A DNA stretch of 23,285 nt, taken from assembly GCA_900543875.1 (NCBI GenBank), contig UQSV01000028.1, forward strand, positions 1 through 23,285. Direction: 5' to 3'. Below, in pieces: positions 7,512 to 14,187 of this stretch. This DNA is from an uncultured Coriobacteriaceae bacterium. GTDB taxonomy: Bacteria > Actinomycetota > Coriobacteriia > Coriobacteriales > Atopobiaceae. Position 1 is the first letter of the stretch, and each line of letters starts with the position of its first letter. The notes beneath the pieces were generated by a model. The model saw only the letters and a program-made list of their open reading frames with translations. It did no database searches and was not told the origin of the DNA. Position numbers and translations under genes: made by a program.

Positions 7512-8606
7512 ATGGCAGTCGACAACGTCTCCTCGATTGACGAGCTCACCTACGTCCCCGAGATGCCCGAGAAGCCCCGCCCCATCGTCTCGATCGGCAC
7601 GGGCGGCATCGTCCAGGGCTCGCACTACCCGGCCTACAAGCTCGCCGGCTACCCGGTCATCGCCTGCTACGACGTGAACCTCGACAATGCCAAGAAGGCC
7701 GCCGCAGACTGGGGCGTCCCCACGGTCTGCGAGACCCTCGAGGACGCCGTGAAGGTGGGCGTCGAGGCCGGTGCCGTCTTTGACGTCGCCGTCCCGGCCA
7801 ACTTCACCCGCGAGATTCTCGAGCAGCTCCCTGACGGCGCCGGCGTGCTCATGCAGAAGCCCATGGGCGAGAGCATCGAGGAGGCCCGCGCCATCCTCGA
7901 GGTTTGCCACCGTAAGAACCTCACCGCCGGCGTCAACTTCCAGCTGCGCCAGGCCCCGTACATGATCGCCGTGCGCAAGCTCATCGCCGACGGCGTCATC
8001 GGCCAGGTCGTTGATATAGACCACCGCCTCGTGGGCGAGCAGCCCTGGAACCTGTGGCCGTTCCTGTTCCCCAAGGACCGCGTGGAGATCAACTACCACT
8101 CCATCCACTACATCGACAACATCCGCAGCCTCGTCGGCGACCCCAAGGCCGTCTACTGCAAGACGATGCAGCATCCCAAGATGCGCGAGCTCGCCCAGAC
8201 CCGCACCGCGATCATCATGGACTACGGCGACGACCTGCGCGTGAACCTGCACATCAACTTCAACCACAACTACGGCCGCAAGTACCAGGAGTCCACGCTC
8301 AAGATCGAGGGCCTCGAGGGCGCCATCCGCGTCAAGCTCGGCCTCATGTACGACTACCCCGAGGGCGAGCCCGACTCTGTCGAGTACATCACCTTCAAGG
8401 ACGACGAGTGGAAGACCGTCCCGGTGCGCGGCAGCTGGTTCAACGAGGCCTTCATTGGCACCATGGGTGGCCTGATGAAGAAGCTCGACGACCCGAACTA
8501 CGAGTACATGAATTCCGTCGAGGACGCCTTCCACACCATGTGCGTCGTCGAGGCCTGCTACAAGTCCAGCGCCGAGGGTGGCACCCCGGTCGACTACACC
8601 GAGTAG
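7512..8606 (+). CDS. Gfo/Idh/MocA-family NAD(P)-dependent oxidoreductase
   Basis: The 364-residue protein has an N-terminal Rossmann domain with the dinucleotide loop SIGTGGIV at about 27-34 and an acidic residue at the end of strand 2 (CYDVN). The normally invariant EKP motif reads QKP (115-117): the Lys is kept, the Glu is Gln. The catalytic segment NYHSIHYID (194-202) has His199 where the family carries its active-site His. Family members oxidise a sugar hydroxyl with NAD(P). The start at 7512 is set by AAAGGAG eight bases upstream. Between a sugar transporter and a sugar lactonase, C1 oxidation of a deoxysugar to the lactone is the likely reaction (inference); C3 oxidation of a glycoside is an alternative. 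Confidence 0.85.
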   Translation: MAVDNVSSIDELTYVPEMPEKPRPIVSIGTGGIVQGSHYPAYKLAGYPVIACYDVNLDNAKKAAADWGVPTVCETLEDAVKVGVEAGAVFDVAVPANFTREILEQLPDGAGVLMQKPMGESIEEARAILEVCHRKNLTAGVNFQLRQAPYMIAVRKLIADGVIGQVVDIDHRLVGEQPWNLWPFLFPKDRVEINYHSIHYIDNIRSLVGDPKAVYCKTMQHPKMRELAQTRTAIIMDYGDDLRVNLHINFNHNYGRKYQESTLKIEGLEGAIRVKLGLMYDYPEGEPDSVEYITFKDDEWKTVPVRGSWFNEAFIGTMGGLMKKLDDPNYEYMNSVEDAFHTMCVVEACYKSSAEGGTPVDYTE

Positions 8607-8627
8607 TAAATCCCAACCCTCGGGATG

Positions 8628-8653
8628 GGGCGCGGCCGTAGGGGGCCGCGCCC
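8628..8653 (+). terminator. GC-rich intercistronic hairpin
   Basis: GGGCGCGGCC (8628-8637) pairs perfectly with 8644-8653 around a 6-nt loop, about 20 nt after the oxidoreductase stop, then CGCCTTCC. No T-tract is present. Confidence 0.45.
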
Positions 8654-8705
8654 GCCTTCCCGACCTACCGCGCGCCAGCGCAACCGCGAAGGAGCACCAC
8701 CGCCC

Positions 8706-9599
8706 ATGATGAACATCATCGATACCCACGTGCACGTCTGGGACCTCGACAACTACCGCCTCCCATGGCTCGACGGCGAGGGCCCCACCCTCAAGCGCAG
8801 CTACTCGGTCGAGGACTACAAGTCCCTGTGCGACGAGTCCCACGGCTACCACGTGGAGCAGGCGGTCTACATCGAGGTCGACATGGCCCACGACGAGCGT
8901 CCCCGCGAGAACGAGCTTGCCTGCCAGATGGTCGACGATCCGAATGGCATCTACGGCGCGGCCTGCATCTCGGGCAACCTCGACGAGCCGGGCTTTGACG
9001 AGTACATCACCAAGTGGGCGGGCCGCCCACAGATTCGGGGCCTGCGCCAGGTGCTCCACGTGCCCAGTGCCGCCCCCGGCACCTGCCTGGGCGAGGGCTT
9101 CCTTGCCAACGTCCGCCGCATGGGCGAGCTGGGGCTCGTCTTCGAGGGCTGCGTGCGCTGTCCCGAGCTGGGCGATCTCGTGACGGTTGCCAAGGAGTGC
9201 CCCGACACCACGATCGTGCTCAACCACATGGGCATCGTCGACGCCGACATCATGGGCGCCGCCAATCCCACGGAAGACGAGCGCGCCTATCAAGAGACCT
9301 GGAAGCGCAACATGGCCGAGCTGGGGCAGCTCGACAACGTGGTATGCAAGGTCTCGGGCCTCAACCCCATGAAGCCCTGGAGCACCGACACGCTCGCCTG
9401 CGCCGTCGACGTGGCGCTCGACGCCTTCGATGCCGACAAGGTGATGTTTGCGAGCAACTTCCCGGTGCTCCACGTGGCGATGACGCTCGACCAGTGGATC
9501 TGCGCGATGCTCGAGATGACCGAGTCGATGGACGCCGCAGACCGCGAGGCGCTCTTTGCCGAGAACGCCCGCCGCGTGTACCGCATGGGCACCCGCTAG
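8706..9599 (+). CDS. Amidohydrolase-2 family sugar lactonase (COG3618, L-fucono/rhamnonolactonase type)
   Basis: The 297-residue TIM-barrel protein begins MMNIIDTHVHVWD; His8 and His10 form the HxH metal site and D-N-Y-R-L-P-W follows as in fuconolactonases and rhamnonolactonases. A further metal-site His is at about 174 (LNHMGI). The usual late GSDWPV motif reads ASNFPV, placing Asn251 where many members have the catalytic Asp; several COG3618 branches have this variant. AAGGAG 11 nt upstream supports 8706 rather than the next ATG at 8709. These enzymes open 1,4- or 1,5-lactones of sugar acids in the cytoplasm. Position straight after the oxidoreductase supports action on its lactone product. 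Other lactone substrates are possible. Confidence 0.85.
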   Translation: MMNIIDTHVHVWDLDNYRLPWLDGEGPTLKRSYSVEDYKSLCDESHGYHVEQAVYIEVDMAHDERPRENELACQMVDDPNGIYGAACISGNLDEPGFDEYITKWAGRPQIRGLRQVLHVPSAAPGTCLGEGFLANVRRMGELGLVFEGCVRCPELGDLVTVAKECPDTTIVLNHMGIVDADIMGAANPTEDERAYQETWKRNMAELGQLDNVVCKVSGLNPMKPWSTDTLACAVDVALDAFDADKVMFASNFPVLHVAMTLDQWICAMLEMTESMDAADREALFAENARRVYRMGTR

Positions 9600-9665
9600 C
9601 GCAAACGTTCGCGGCTCGGGCCTCGCGCTGCGGTGACGCCCGGTCGCACCCCACTCATCAGGAAC

Positions 9666-9685
9666 GCCCGCGACGCGTCGCGGGC
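9666..9685. repeat. Perfect 20-bp palindrome in the intercistronic gap
   Basis: The arms GCCCGCGACG and CGTCGCGGGC form a perfect self-complementary hairpin with no loop bases to spare, ending 7 nt before the AAAGGAG of the mutarotase gene. It could act on mRNA stability or as a protein site. Confidence 0.5.
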
Positions 9686-9706
9686 ACCACGCAAAGGAGA
9701 ATCACC

Positions 9707-10033
9707 ATGGCTCAAGTTATGCGTTTTGGCTCCGTCTCCCGCACCGATGGCGAGGAGGGCTACAAGAAGTACGCCGCCTACCACTCCAACCCCTTCGAGG
9801 GCGTCAACGAGATGATTAAGGCCTGCAACCTGCAGAACTACTCGATCTACTACTACGACGGCCTGCTCTTCTCGTACTACGAGTACGTGGGCGACGATTA
9901 CGAGGCCGACATGGCCAAGATGGCCGCCGACCCCAAGACCCAGGAGTGGTGGGCCGCGGTCGTTCCCTGCATGAAGCCCTTCACCGATGACGGTCCGTGG
10001 GTCGACATGCAGGAGGTCTACCACCTCGACTAG
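9707..10033 (+). CDS. L-rhamnose mutarotase family protein (RhaM/DUF718)
   Basis: The 108-residue protein aligns by eye over its whole length with E. coli RhaM (104 aa): the catalytic His region YHSNPF (His26), NYSIYYYDGLLFSYYEY in place of NYAIYLDKARNLLF, and the EWW...P...DMQEVYHLD tail matching RWW...SSELQEVFYLP. RhaM interconverts alpha and beta anomers of L-rhamnose; a DUF718 protein also serves the oxidative fucose locus of Campylobacter jejuni. The start follows AAAGGAG. Its presence supports an anomer-specific sugar dehydrogenase in the same pathway. Confidence 0.88.
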   Translation: MAQVMRFGSVSRTDGEEGYKKYAAYHSNPFEGVNEMIKACNLQNYSIYYYDGLLFSYYEYVGDDYEADMAKMAADPKTQEWWAAVVPCMKPFTDDGPWVDMQEVYHLD

Positions 10034-10052
10034 CACCGCAAGCTACCTTTAA

Positions 10053-10115
10053 CGATGGGCGCCACTCCCCGGCGCCCATTTCCCAGGGCGCCCGCAATGG
10101 GCGCCCGTTTTGGCA
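10053..10115 (+). terminator. Two consecutive GC-rich hairpins
   Basis: ATGGGCGCC pairs with GGCGCCCAT (within 10053-10080), and a second hairpin of two GGGCGCCC copies around GCAAT ends in GTTTTGG. The gap separates the mutarotase and aldolase genes. The second could terminate part of the transcripts. Confidence 0.5.
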
Positions 10116-10144
10116 AGGCCGCAACCCGCGCAAAGGAGAAGATG

Positions 10145-11017
10145 ATGGAAGGCCTGTACGTAGCGTCGATGGTGCCCTTCGACGAGAACGGAAAGATCAA
10201 CGACGAGGTCGCCCGCGAGATGATCGAGGCGAACCTCGCCGAGGGCGCGGCCGGCTTCTTCGTGGCCGGGTCGTCGGGCGAGTGCTTCCTGCTGAGCCCC
10301 GAGGAGCACCTGCACCTCTTTGAGGTCTTTGCCGAGTACAAGGACAGGTGCACGCTTTTTGCCCACGTGGGTTCGTGCGGCACCGACGAGAGCGTGGCCT
10401 ATGCCAAGGCTGCCGCCGAGATGGGCTACCAACGTATCGCCGCCACGCCGCCCATCTACTTTGGCTACTCCTCGGCCGCGGTCGCCGGCTACTACGACGA
10501 CATCGCGAGCGCGGTGGGCCACGGCGTCTACTACTACAACATCCCCATGAACACCAAGCGTACGCTCAACCTCTACGACGCCGACACCCGTGCGATGTTC
10601 GCCTCGGGCTCGATCGCGGGCGTGAAGCACACCAACCTCGACCTCTACGAGATGGAGCGTCTGCGCGCCATCAATCCCGAGCTCAAGTGCTTTGGCGGCT
10701 TTGAGAACGAGATGGTTGCGTTCATGGCGATGGGCTGCGACGGCTTCATCGGCTCGACGTTCAACTTCATGCTGCCGCATTACCTCAAGGTGTACGAGGC
10801 CTTCAACGCCGGCCGCCTCGACGAGGCCCGCGAGCTGCAGGTCAAGGCCAACAACATCATGGAGGCCATCATGGGCGAGGGGCTGTTCCCCTCGATCAAG
10901 CACATCCTGGCCAAGCGCGGCGTGGCCGTGGGCCAGATGCGCAAGCCGTTCCTGCCCCTCTCCGAGGAGGCGGCCGCCCACGTCGACTCCGTCGTGGCGG
11001 AGAACCTCGTCAAGTAG
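10145..11017 (+). CDS. DHDPS/N-acetylneuraminate-lyase superfamily aldolase (2-keto-3-deoxy acid aldolase type)
   Basis: The 290-residue class I aldolase has the superfamily's key elements at canonical places: GSSGE (42-46) for pyruvate carboxylate binding, Tyr131 in YNIP, and the Schiff-base Lys161 in AGVKHTN. GSTFNFMLPHY near 200 resembles N-acetylneuraminate lyase rather than DapA. ATG codons occur at 10142 and 10145; AAAGGAG lies 3 and 6 nt before them, favouring 10145. Members cleave 2-keto-3-deoxy acids to pyruvate and an aldehyde. Following the mutarotase and lactonase, a 2-keto-3-deoxy-fuconate or -rhamnonate is the likely substrate (products pyruvate and lactaldehyde); sialic acid lyase is less likely, as no nan genes are near. 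Confidence 0.85.
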   Translation: MEGLYVASMVPFDENGKINDEVAREMIEANLAEGAAGFFVAGSSGECFLLSPEEHLHLFEVFAEYKDRCTLFAHVGSCGTDESVAYAKAAAEMGYQRIAATPPIYFGYSSAAVAGYYDDIASAVGHGVYYYNIPMNTKRTLNLYDADTRAMFASGSIAGVKHTNLDLYEMERLRAINPELKCFGGFENEMVAFMAMGCDGFIGSTFNFMLPHYLKVYEAFNAGRLDEARELQVKANNIMEAIMGEGLFPSIKHILAKRGVAVGQMRKPFLPLSEEAAAHVDSVVAENLVK

Positions 11018-11118
11018 GTTGGGGCGCGCCGGGCGGCGGGGTGGAGGAAGGGCTTCCCTTGCCGCAGGCTGCCTGCGTGCTGCCGAGGCGCACTGCTCGT
11101 CTCGGCCTGCTCATGAAT

Positions 11119-11159
11119 GAGGCCCTGACTGCTGGAAGGGAGCAGCGGGGCCTCTCTTT
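11119..11159 (+). terminator. Intrinsic terminator of the catabolic operon
   Basis: GAGGCCC (11119-11125) pairs with GGGCCTC (11148-11154), with an inner CTGCT/AGCAG helix, followed by TCTTTG. It lies 100 nt after the aldolase stop. Confidence 0.7.
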
Positions 11160-11226
11160 GTTGCGATGCTGGTTGCGACGGTGCGCCGCGTTCGCGATTC
11201 TCGGCCAAACGCGAACGCGCTCCTCA

Positions 11227-11290
11227 CTTCCAACTCTCAAGTGCGCACTTTGCTTCCAGCTCTCAAGCGCGCCTCACTTCCAATTCTCAT
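11227..11290 (+). repeat. Imperfect tandem repeat, units of about 25 bp
   Basis: Three units start CTTCCAACTCTCAAG, CTTCCAGCTCTCAAG and CTTCCAATTCTCATA at 11227, 11253 and 11277. The last runs directly into copy 2 of the CCTAGG element. No coding potential or known role is seen. Confidence 0.6.
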
Positions 11291-11358
11291 AATCCTAGGA
11301 AAACGGGGATTTATCTATCCGCTAAAAGGCCATATCGCCATAATCCTAGGATTATGAG
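11286..11358 (+). repeat. 57-bp CCTAGG palindromic repeat, copy 2
   Basis: The core is 11294-11350. The perfect outer inverted repeat is 14 bp (11286-11299 with 11345-11358), using flanks CTCATAAT/ATTATGAG that differ from the other copies but still pair. The interior has diverged, yet CCTAGGAAAA, the TCCGCTAA box at the same offset, and the terminal TCCTAGG are kept. Confidence 0.8.
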
Positions 11359-11467
11359 CAGAGTGCGGCGTGCGGGCATGCGGCGTGCAGCGTGCGGGGG
11401 CGCAGCATGCGAGCGTGCAACCTGCGGGCATACGGCCCGAGGCTGTGCTTCTCGGCCTGGTGCGCCG

Positions 11468-12166
11468 CTACTCGGTGGTGAGCTGGCTGATCGAGTTGGC
11501 GAAGAAACCGTCGATGTTGGAGACCACGCGCGAGCGGTCGTCCTGGGCAAACGACTTGAGCACCTTGACGCGCCACAGGATGGCGCTCTCCTTGGAGGTG
11601 GGCATCGACAGGATCTGCAGGGCGCTGTCGTGGCGTAGCACGATCATGGTCTGCATGAGCTTGTCGTAGATGCCGTTGCCGCAGTTGGCGCCCACGTAGG
11701 TGTCGATCTCGTCGATGAGCTGGCAGAACGCCTCGCCCGAGACCTCGTTCGTGTCGAGCGAGAAGAGCTTGTCGGCGTAGTCCTGCAGCGTGTCGACCAC
11801 CTCGTCGGTGCGACGGTCGAAGCACGAGAGGTAGACGGTGCCCTCGATGAGCTTTCGCGCGTCGTAGAGGTTCTCGTAGTCAGAGATCTCGCGGTGATAG
11901 CTCCACAGGATGGTCTCGCGCGGAATCTGGGCGCTCTGCTCGGCCACGAACGAGCCGCCGCCGGGGCGAATGTCGATGAGGCCGATGAGCGACAGGGCGC
12001 GCAGGGCCTCGCGGATGCGGCTGCGGGTGACGCCGAACATCTCGGCTAGGGAGCGCTCGTCGGGAAGACGCTCGCCGGGAGCCAGCTCGCCGGAGGTAAT
12101 CTGCTCGGCCAGCTGGTTCATGATCTGCTCGGTGAGGGTTTCCTTCTTGACGGGCTTGACTTCCAT
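11468..12166 (-). CDS. GntR-family regulator, FadR/FCD subfamily
   Basis: The 232-residue protein has an N-terminal winged helix (about 8-75) with PGERLPDERSLAEMFGVTRS, RIREALRALSLIGLI and RPGGGSFV, and an all-helical FCD-like C-terminal domain with DARKLIEGTVYLSCFD. In the FCD domain the metal-binding His residues appear lost: the D-x-x-F-H block reads DEIDT, and the later E-H block reads KESAILW. It is therefore probably a metal-free effector domain. It is convergent with the aldolase gene. Sites 1-3 at 6087-6248 have the TGGT-n-ACCA form bound by this subfamily and are the only such sites noticed, so local control of both divergent operons is likely (inference). No copy of the operator is seen before its own gene. 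Confidence 0.88.
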   Translation of the reverse strand: MEVKPVKKETLTEQIMNQLAEQITSGELAPGERLPDERSLAEMFGVTRSRIREALRALSLIGLIDIRPGGGSFVAEQSAQIPRETILWSYHREISDYENLYDARKLIEGTVYLSCFDRRTDEVVDTLQDYADKLFSLDTNEVSGEAFCQLIDEIDTYVGANCGNGIYDKLMQTMIVLRHDSALQILSMPTSKESAILWRVKVLKSFAQDDRSRVVSNIDGFFANSISQLTTE

Positions 12167-12357
12167 GGCGTGCTTCCGTTCCTGCGCGAGTGCTTAATAT
12201 CGCAAGTTTACCCGAAAAAGCGCTGCTATTTGACGCGATGAATCCCACTTGACATGTATGCGCCCGCCTTGGCCCCCGCAGTTGTCCCGTCGCATCCTCT
12301 CCATCCCGTCTCACCCCTTCCTTGATTTCTGCGCGCTCATCCGCTCCCTCTCTCTCG

Positions 12358-12426
12358 CAGATTCCTAGGAAAATGCCGTTAACGCTGTCCGCTAATTGCG
12401 GTTAACGACACAATCCTAGGAATCTG
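12358..12426 (+). repeat. 57-bp CCTAGG palindromic repeat, copy 3
   Basis: The core is 12364-12420. The perfect outer inverted repeat is 12 bp (12358-12369 with 12415-12426, flanks CAGATT/AATCTG), followed by mismatches and an inner GTTAAC/GTTAAC pairing around the TCCGCTAA box. It lies between the divergent GntR and aminotransferase genes. The rest of this 393-base gap shows no other clear signal. Confidence 0.85.
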
Positions 12427-12559
12427 GATTTGGGGAAGCGCGCTACGGCGGGCGAGGCGGTGGCTGGCGGGCGCCCGCCCGCAACGTGCGGGAAACGCGC
12501 CAGCGCCGCCGGCGTGGTAGGGTAGCGGCGTTGCTCAACCGCCATCGCGAGGAGAACGC

Positions 12560-13726
12560 ATGCAAGAGCTCAGCCAGCGCACGTCGCAGTTCACGGACTC
12601 CGTGATTCGCCGCATGACGCGCGTCTCCATGAAGTATGACGCCATCAACCTGTCCCAGGGCTTCCCCGACTTCGACCCGCCCGCGGCCATCACCGACCGC
12701 CTGGCCGAGGTGGCCCACACCGGCCCCCACCAGTACGCGATCACCTGGGGTGCCCCCAACTTCCGTGCCGCACTCGCCGCAAAGCAGAGCCCACGCATGA
12801 ACCTCGACATCGACCCCGAGACGCAGATCGTCGTGACCTGCGGCTCCACCGAGGCCATGATGTGCTCGGTCATGACGGTCACCAACCCCGGCGACCGCGT
12901 CGTGATCTTCTCGCCGTTCTACGAGAACTACGGCGCCGACACGATCCTGTGCGGCGCTGACCCCACGTACGTGGAGCTTCACGCGCCCACGTTCACCTTT
13001 GACGAGGCCGAGCTCGAGGCGGCGTGCGCCATGCCGGGCACGAAGGCGTTGATCCTATGCAACCCGTCTAACCCCTGCGGCCACGTTTTCTCGCACCCTG
13101 AGCTCGAGTTTATTGCCAAGATGGCCGAGAAGTACGACCTGTGGGTCATCACCGACGAGGTCTACGAGCACATCGTCTACGCGCCCTACGAGCACATCTA
13201 CTTCGCGAGCCTGTCCGGCATGGCGCAGCGCACCCTGAGCTGCAGCTCGCTGTCGAAGACCTACAGCATGACCGGTTGGCGCCTGGGCTACGTCATCGCC
13301 CCCGCCGACGTCATCGACCGCGCCCGCAAGGTGCACGACTTCCTCACCGTGGGCGCCGCCGCGCCCCTCATGGAGGCGGCCGTCGCGGGCCTCGAGCTGC
13401 CGCAGTCCTACTACGACGAGCTCACGGCCCTCTACACCCACAAGCGTGACCTGTTCTGCGGTGGCCTGCGCGACCTGGGCTTTGACTTCGTCGAGCCGCA
13501 GGGCGCCTACTACGTCATGGCCAACGTCTCGTCCCTGGGCTACGCCGACGACTACGACTGCGCCGTCGACCTGTGCCGCAAGGTGGGCGTGGGCACGGTT
13601 CCCGGCTCGTGCTTCTTCGAGGCGCCCGAGCACCGCTTCGTGCGCTTTCACTTCGCCAAGTCCGACGAGGTCCTCAAGGCCGCGCTCGACCGCCTCGACG
13701 GCTGGCGCGAGAAGATGGCCCAGTAG
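12560..13726 (+). CDS. Class I/II PLP-dependent aminotransferase
   Basis: The 388-residue protein carries the complete fold-type I aminotransferase set: INLSQGFPDFDPP near 28-41, the PLP-phosphate region CGSTEAM near 93-99, NPSNPCG near 170, ITDEVYEH near 196, the Schiff-base Lys233 in SLSKTYSMTGWRLGY, and the substrate-carboxylate Arg in FVRFHFA near the end. The QGFP(D/E) start and SKTYSMTGWRLGY resemble the kynurenine/glutamine-transaminase and methionine-aminotransferase branch. GAGGAG precedes the start. It stands alone ahead of the tryptophan-leader region; a role with aromatic amino acids is tempting but unproven. The exact substrate is unknown. Confidence 0.88.
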   Translation: MQELSQRTSQFTDSVIRRMTRVSMKYDAINLSQGFPDFDPPAAITDRLAEVAHTGPHQYAITWGAPNFRAALAAKQSPRMNLDIDPETQIVVTCGSTEAMMCSVMTVTNPGDRVVIFSPFYENYGADTILCGADPTYVELHAPTFTFDEAELEAACAMPGTKALILCNPSNPCGHVFSHPELEFIAKMAEKYDLWVITDEVYEHIVYAPYEHIYFASLSGMAQRTLSCSSLSKTYSMTGWRLGYVIAPADVIDRARKVHDFLTVGAAAPLMEAAVAGLELPQSYYDELTALYTHKRDLFCGGLRDLGFDFVEPQGAYYVMANVSSLGYADDYDCAVDLCRKVGVGTVPGSCFFEAPEHRFVRFHFAKSDEVLKAALDRLDGWREKMAQ

Positions 13727-13874
13727 GGGGGCGGGGCGCCGTCGACCGGCGCCTGGCGCCTCCACAGCTACCTGTGCGGCGCTCGGTAGTTTGCACCTTG
13801 ATGCCAGCCGTTTGGCAAAAGCCCTGCTCGCGCAGAGCGTTTGCCGCGGTTACGCATCGTTAACAAAAAAGTCC

Positions 13875-13904
13875 TTGCGCCGGGTAGGGTTTGGCGCGTA
13901 TAGT
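13875..13904 (+). promoter_or_regulatory. Promoter of the tryptophan leader / ECF operon
   Basis: TTGCGC (13875-13880) and TATAGT (13899-13904) are 18 bp apart. Transcription would start near 13911, 46 nt before the leader ATG. A small AAGCGC/GCGCTT hairpin (13915-13931) would sit at the 5' end. Confidence 0.65.
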
Positions 13905-13956
13905 CGCTGCCAACAAGCGCACGAGGCGCTTATCGACCACAAGAGAGGAGTACACC

Positions 13957-14019
13957 ATGTTCCAGTCCCAGAACAACAACTGGTGGTGGCGCAACTCGAT
14001 CTCTCTCGGTCGATGGTGA
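13957..14019 (+). CDS. Tryptophan leader peptide
   Basis: A 20-codon open frame follows GAGAGGAG by a short gap and encodes NNNWWWRN with three consecutive Trp codons at 13981-13989, plus a fourth Trp just before the TGA. The WWW pattern matches trp leader peptides of other actinobacteria. It has no predicted product function; ribosome position on it would control the downstream attenuator. It precedes ECF transporter genes rather than trp biosynthesis genes. It is too short for ordinary gene finding. Confidence 0.85.
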   Translation: MFQSQNNNWWWRNSISLGRW

Positions 14020-14082
14020 GTCTTGTCGCGCCACATCTACGCGAAGCAAAAGGGCTCCCGGCTCGACCGGGGGTCCTTTTTT
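14003..14082 (+). promoter_or_regulatory. Ribosome-mediated transcription attenuator (antiterminator/terminator)
   Basis: Terminator: 14052-14061 pairs with 14067-14076 (10 bp, loop CTCGA) followed by T6 (14077-14082). Antiterminator: 14003-14013 can pair with 14063-14073 over 11 bp (two G-U), which removes the terminator loop and 3' arm. A ribosome stalled on the WWW codons leaves 14003-14013 free; one that reaches the stop at 14017 covers it. An extra 7-bp pairing joins 13986-13992 to 14028-14034. The layout predicts read-through when tryptophan is short. Confidence 0.8.
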
Positions 14083-14187
14083 CGTAGCTCGGCGGCGTGC
14101 CCGAGCGGGGCGGCTCCCCACGGCTAAGCGCGCAACCCCTCAGCAAACAGGCCCGGCGACCACAGGCCAGACGAAAGGATCACCACC

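Noticed and set aside
7431..9473. 680-codon open frame on the minus strand
   Set aside because: Antisense of the oxidoreductase and lactonase genes, which have clear motifs and ribosome sites; the reverse frame has none.
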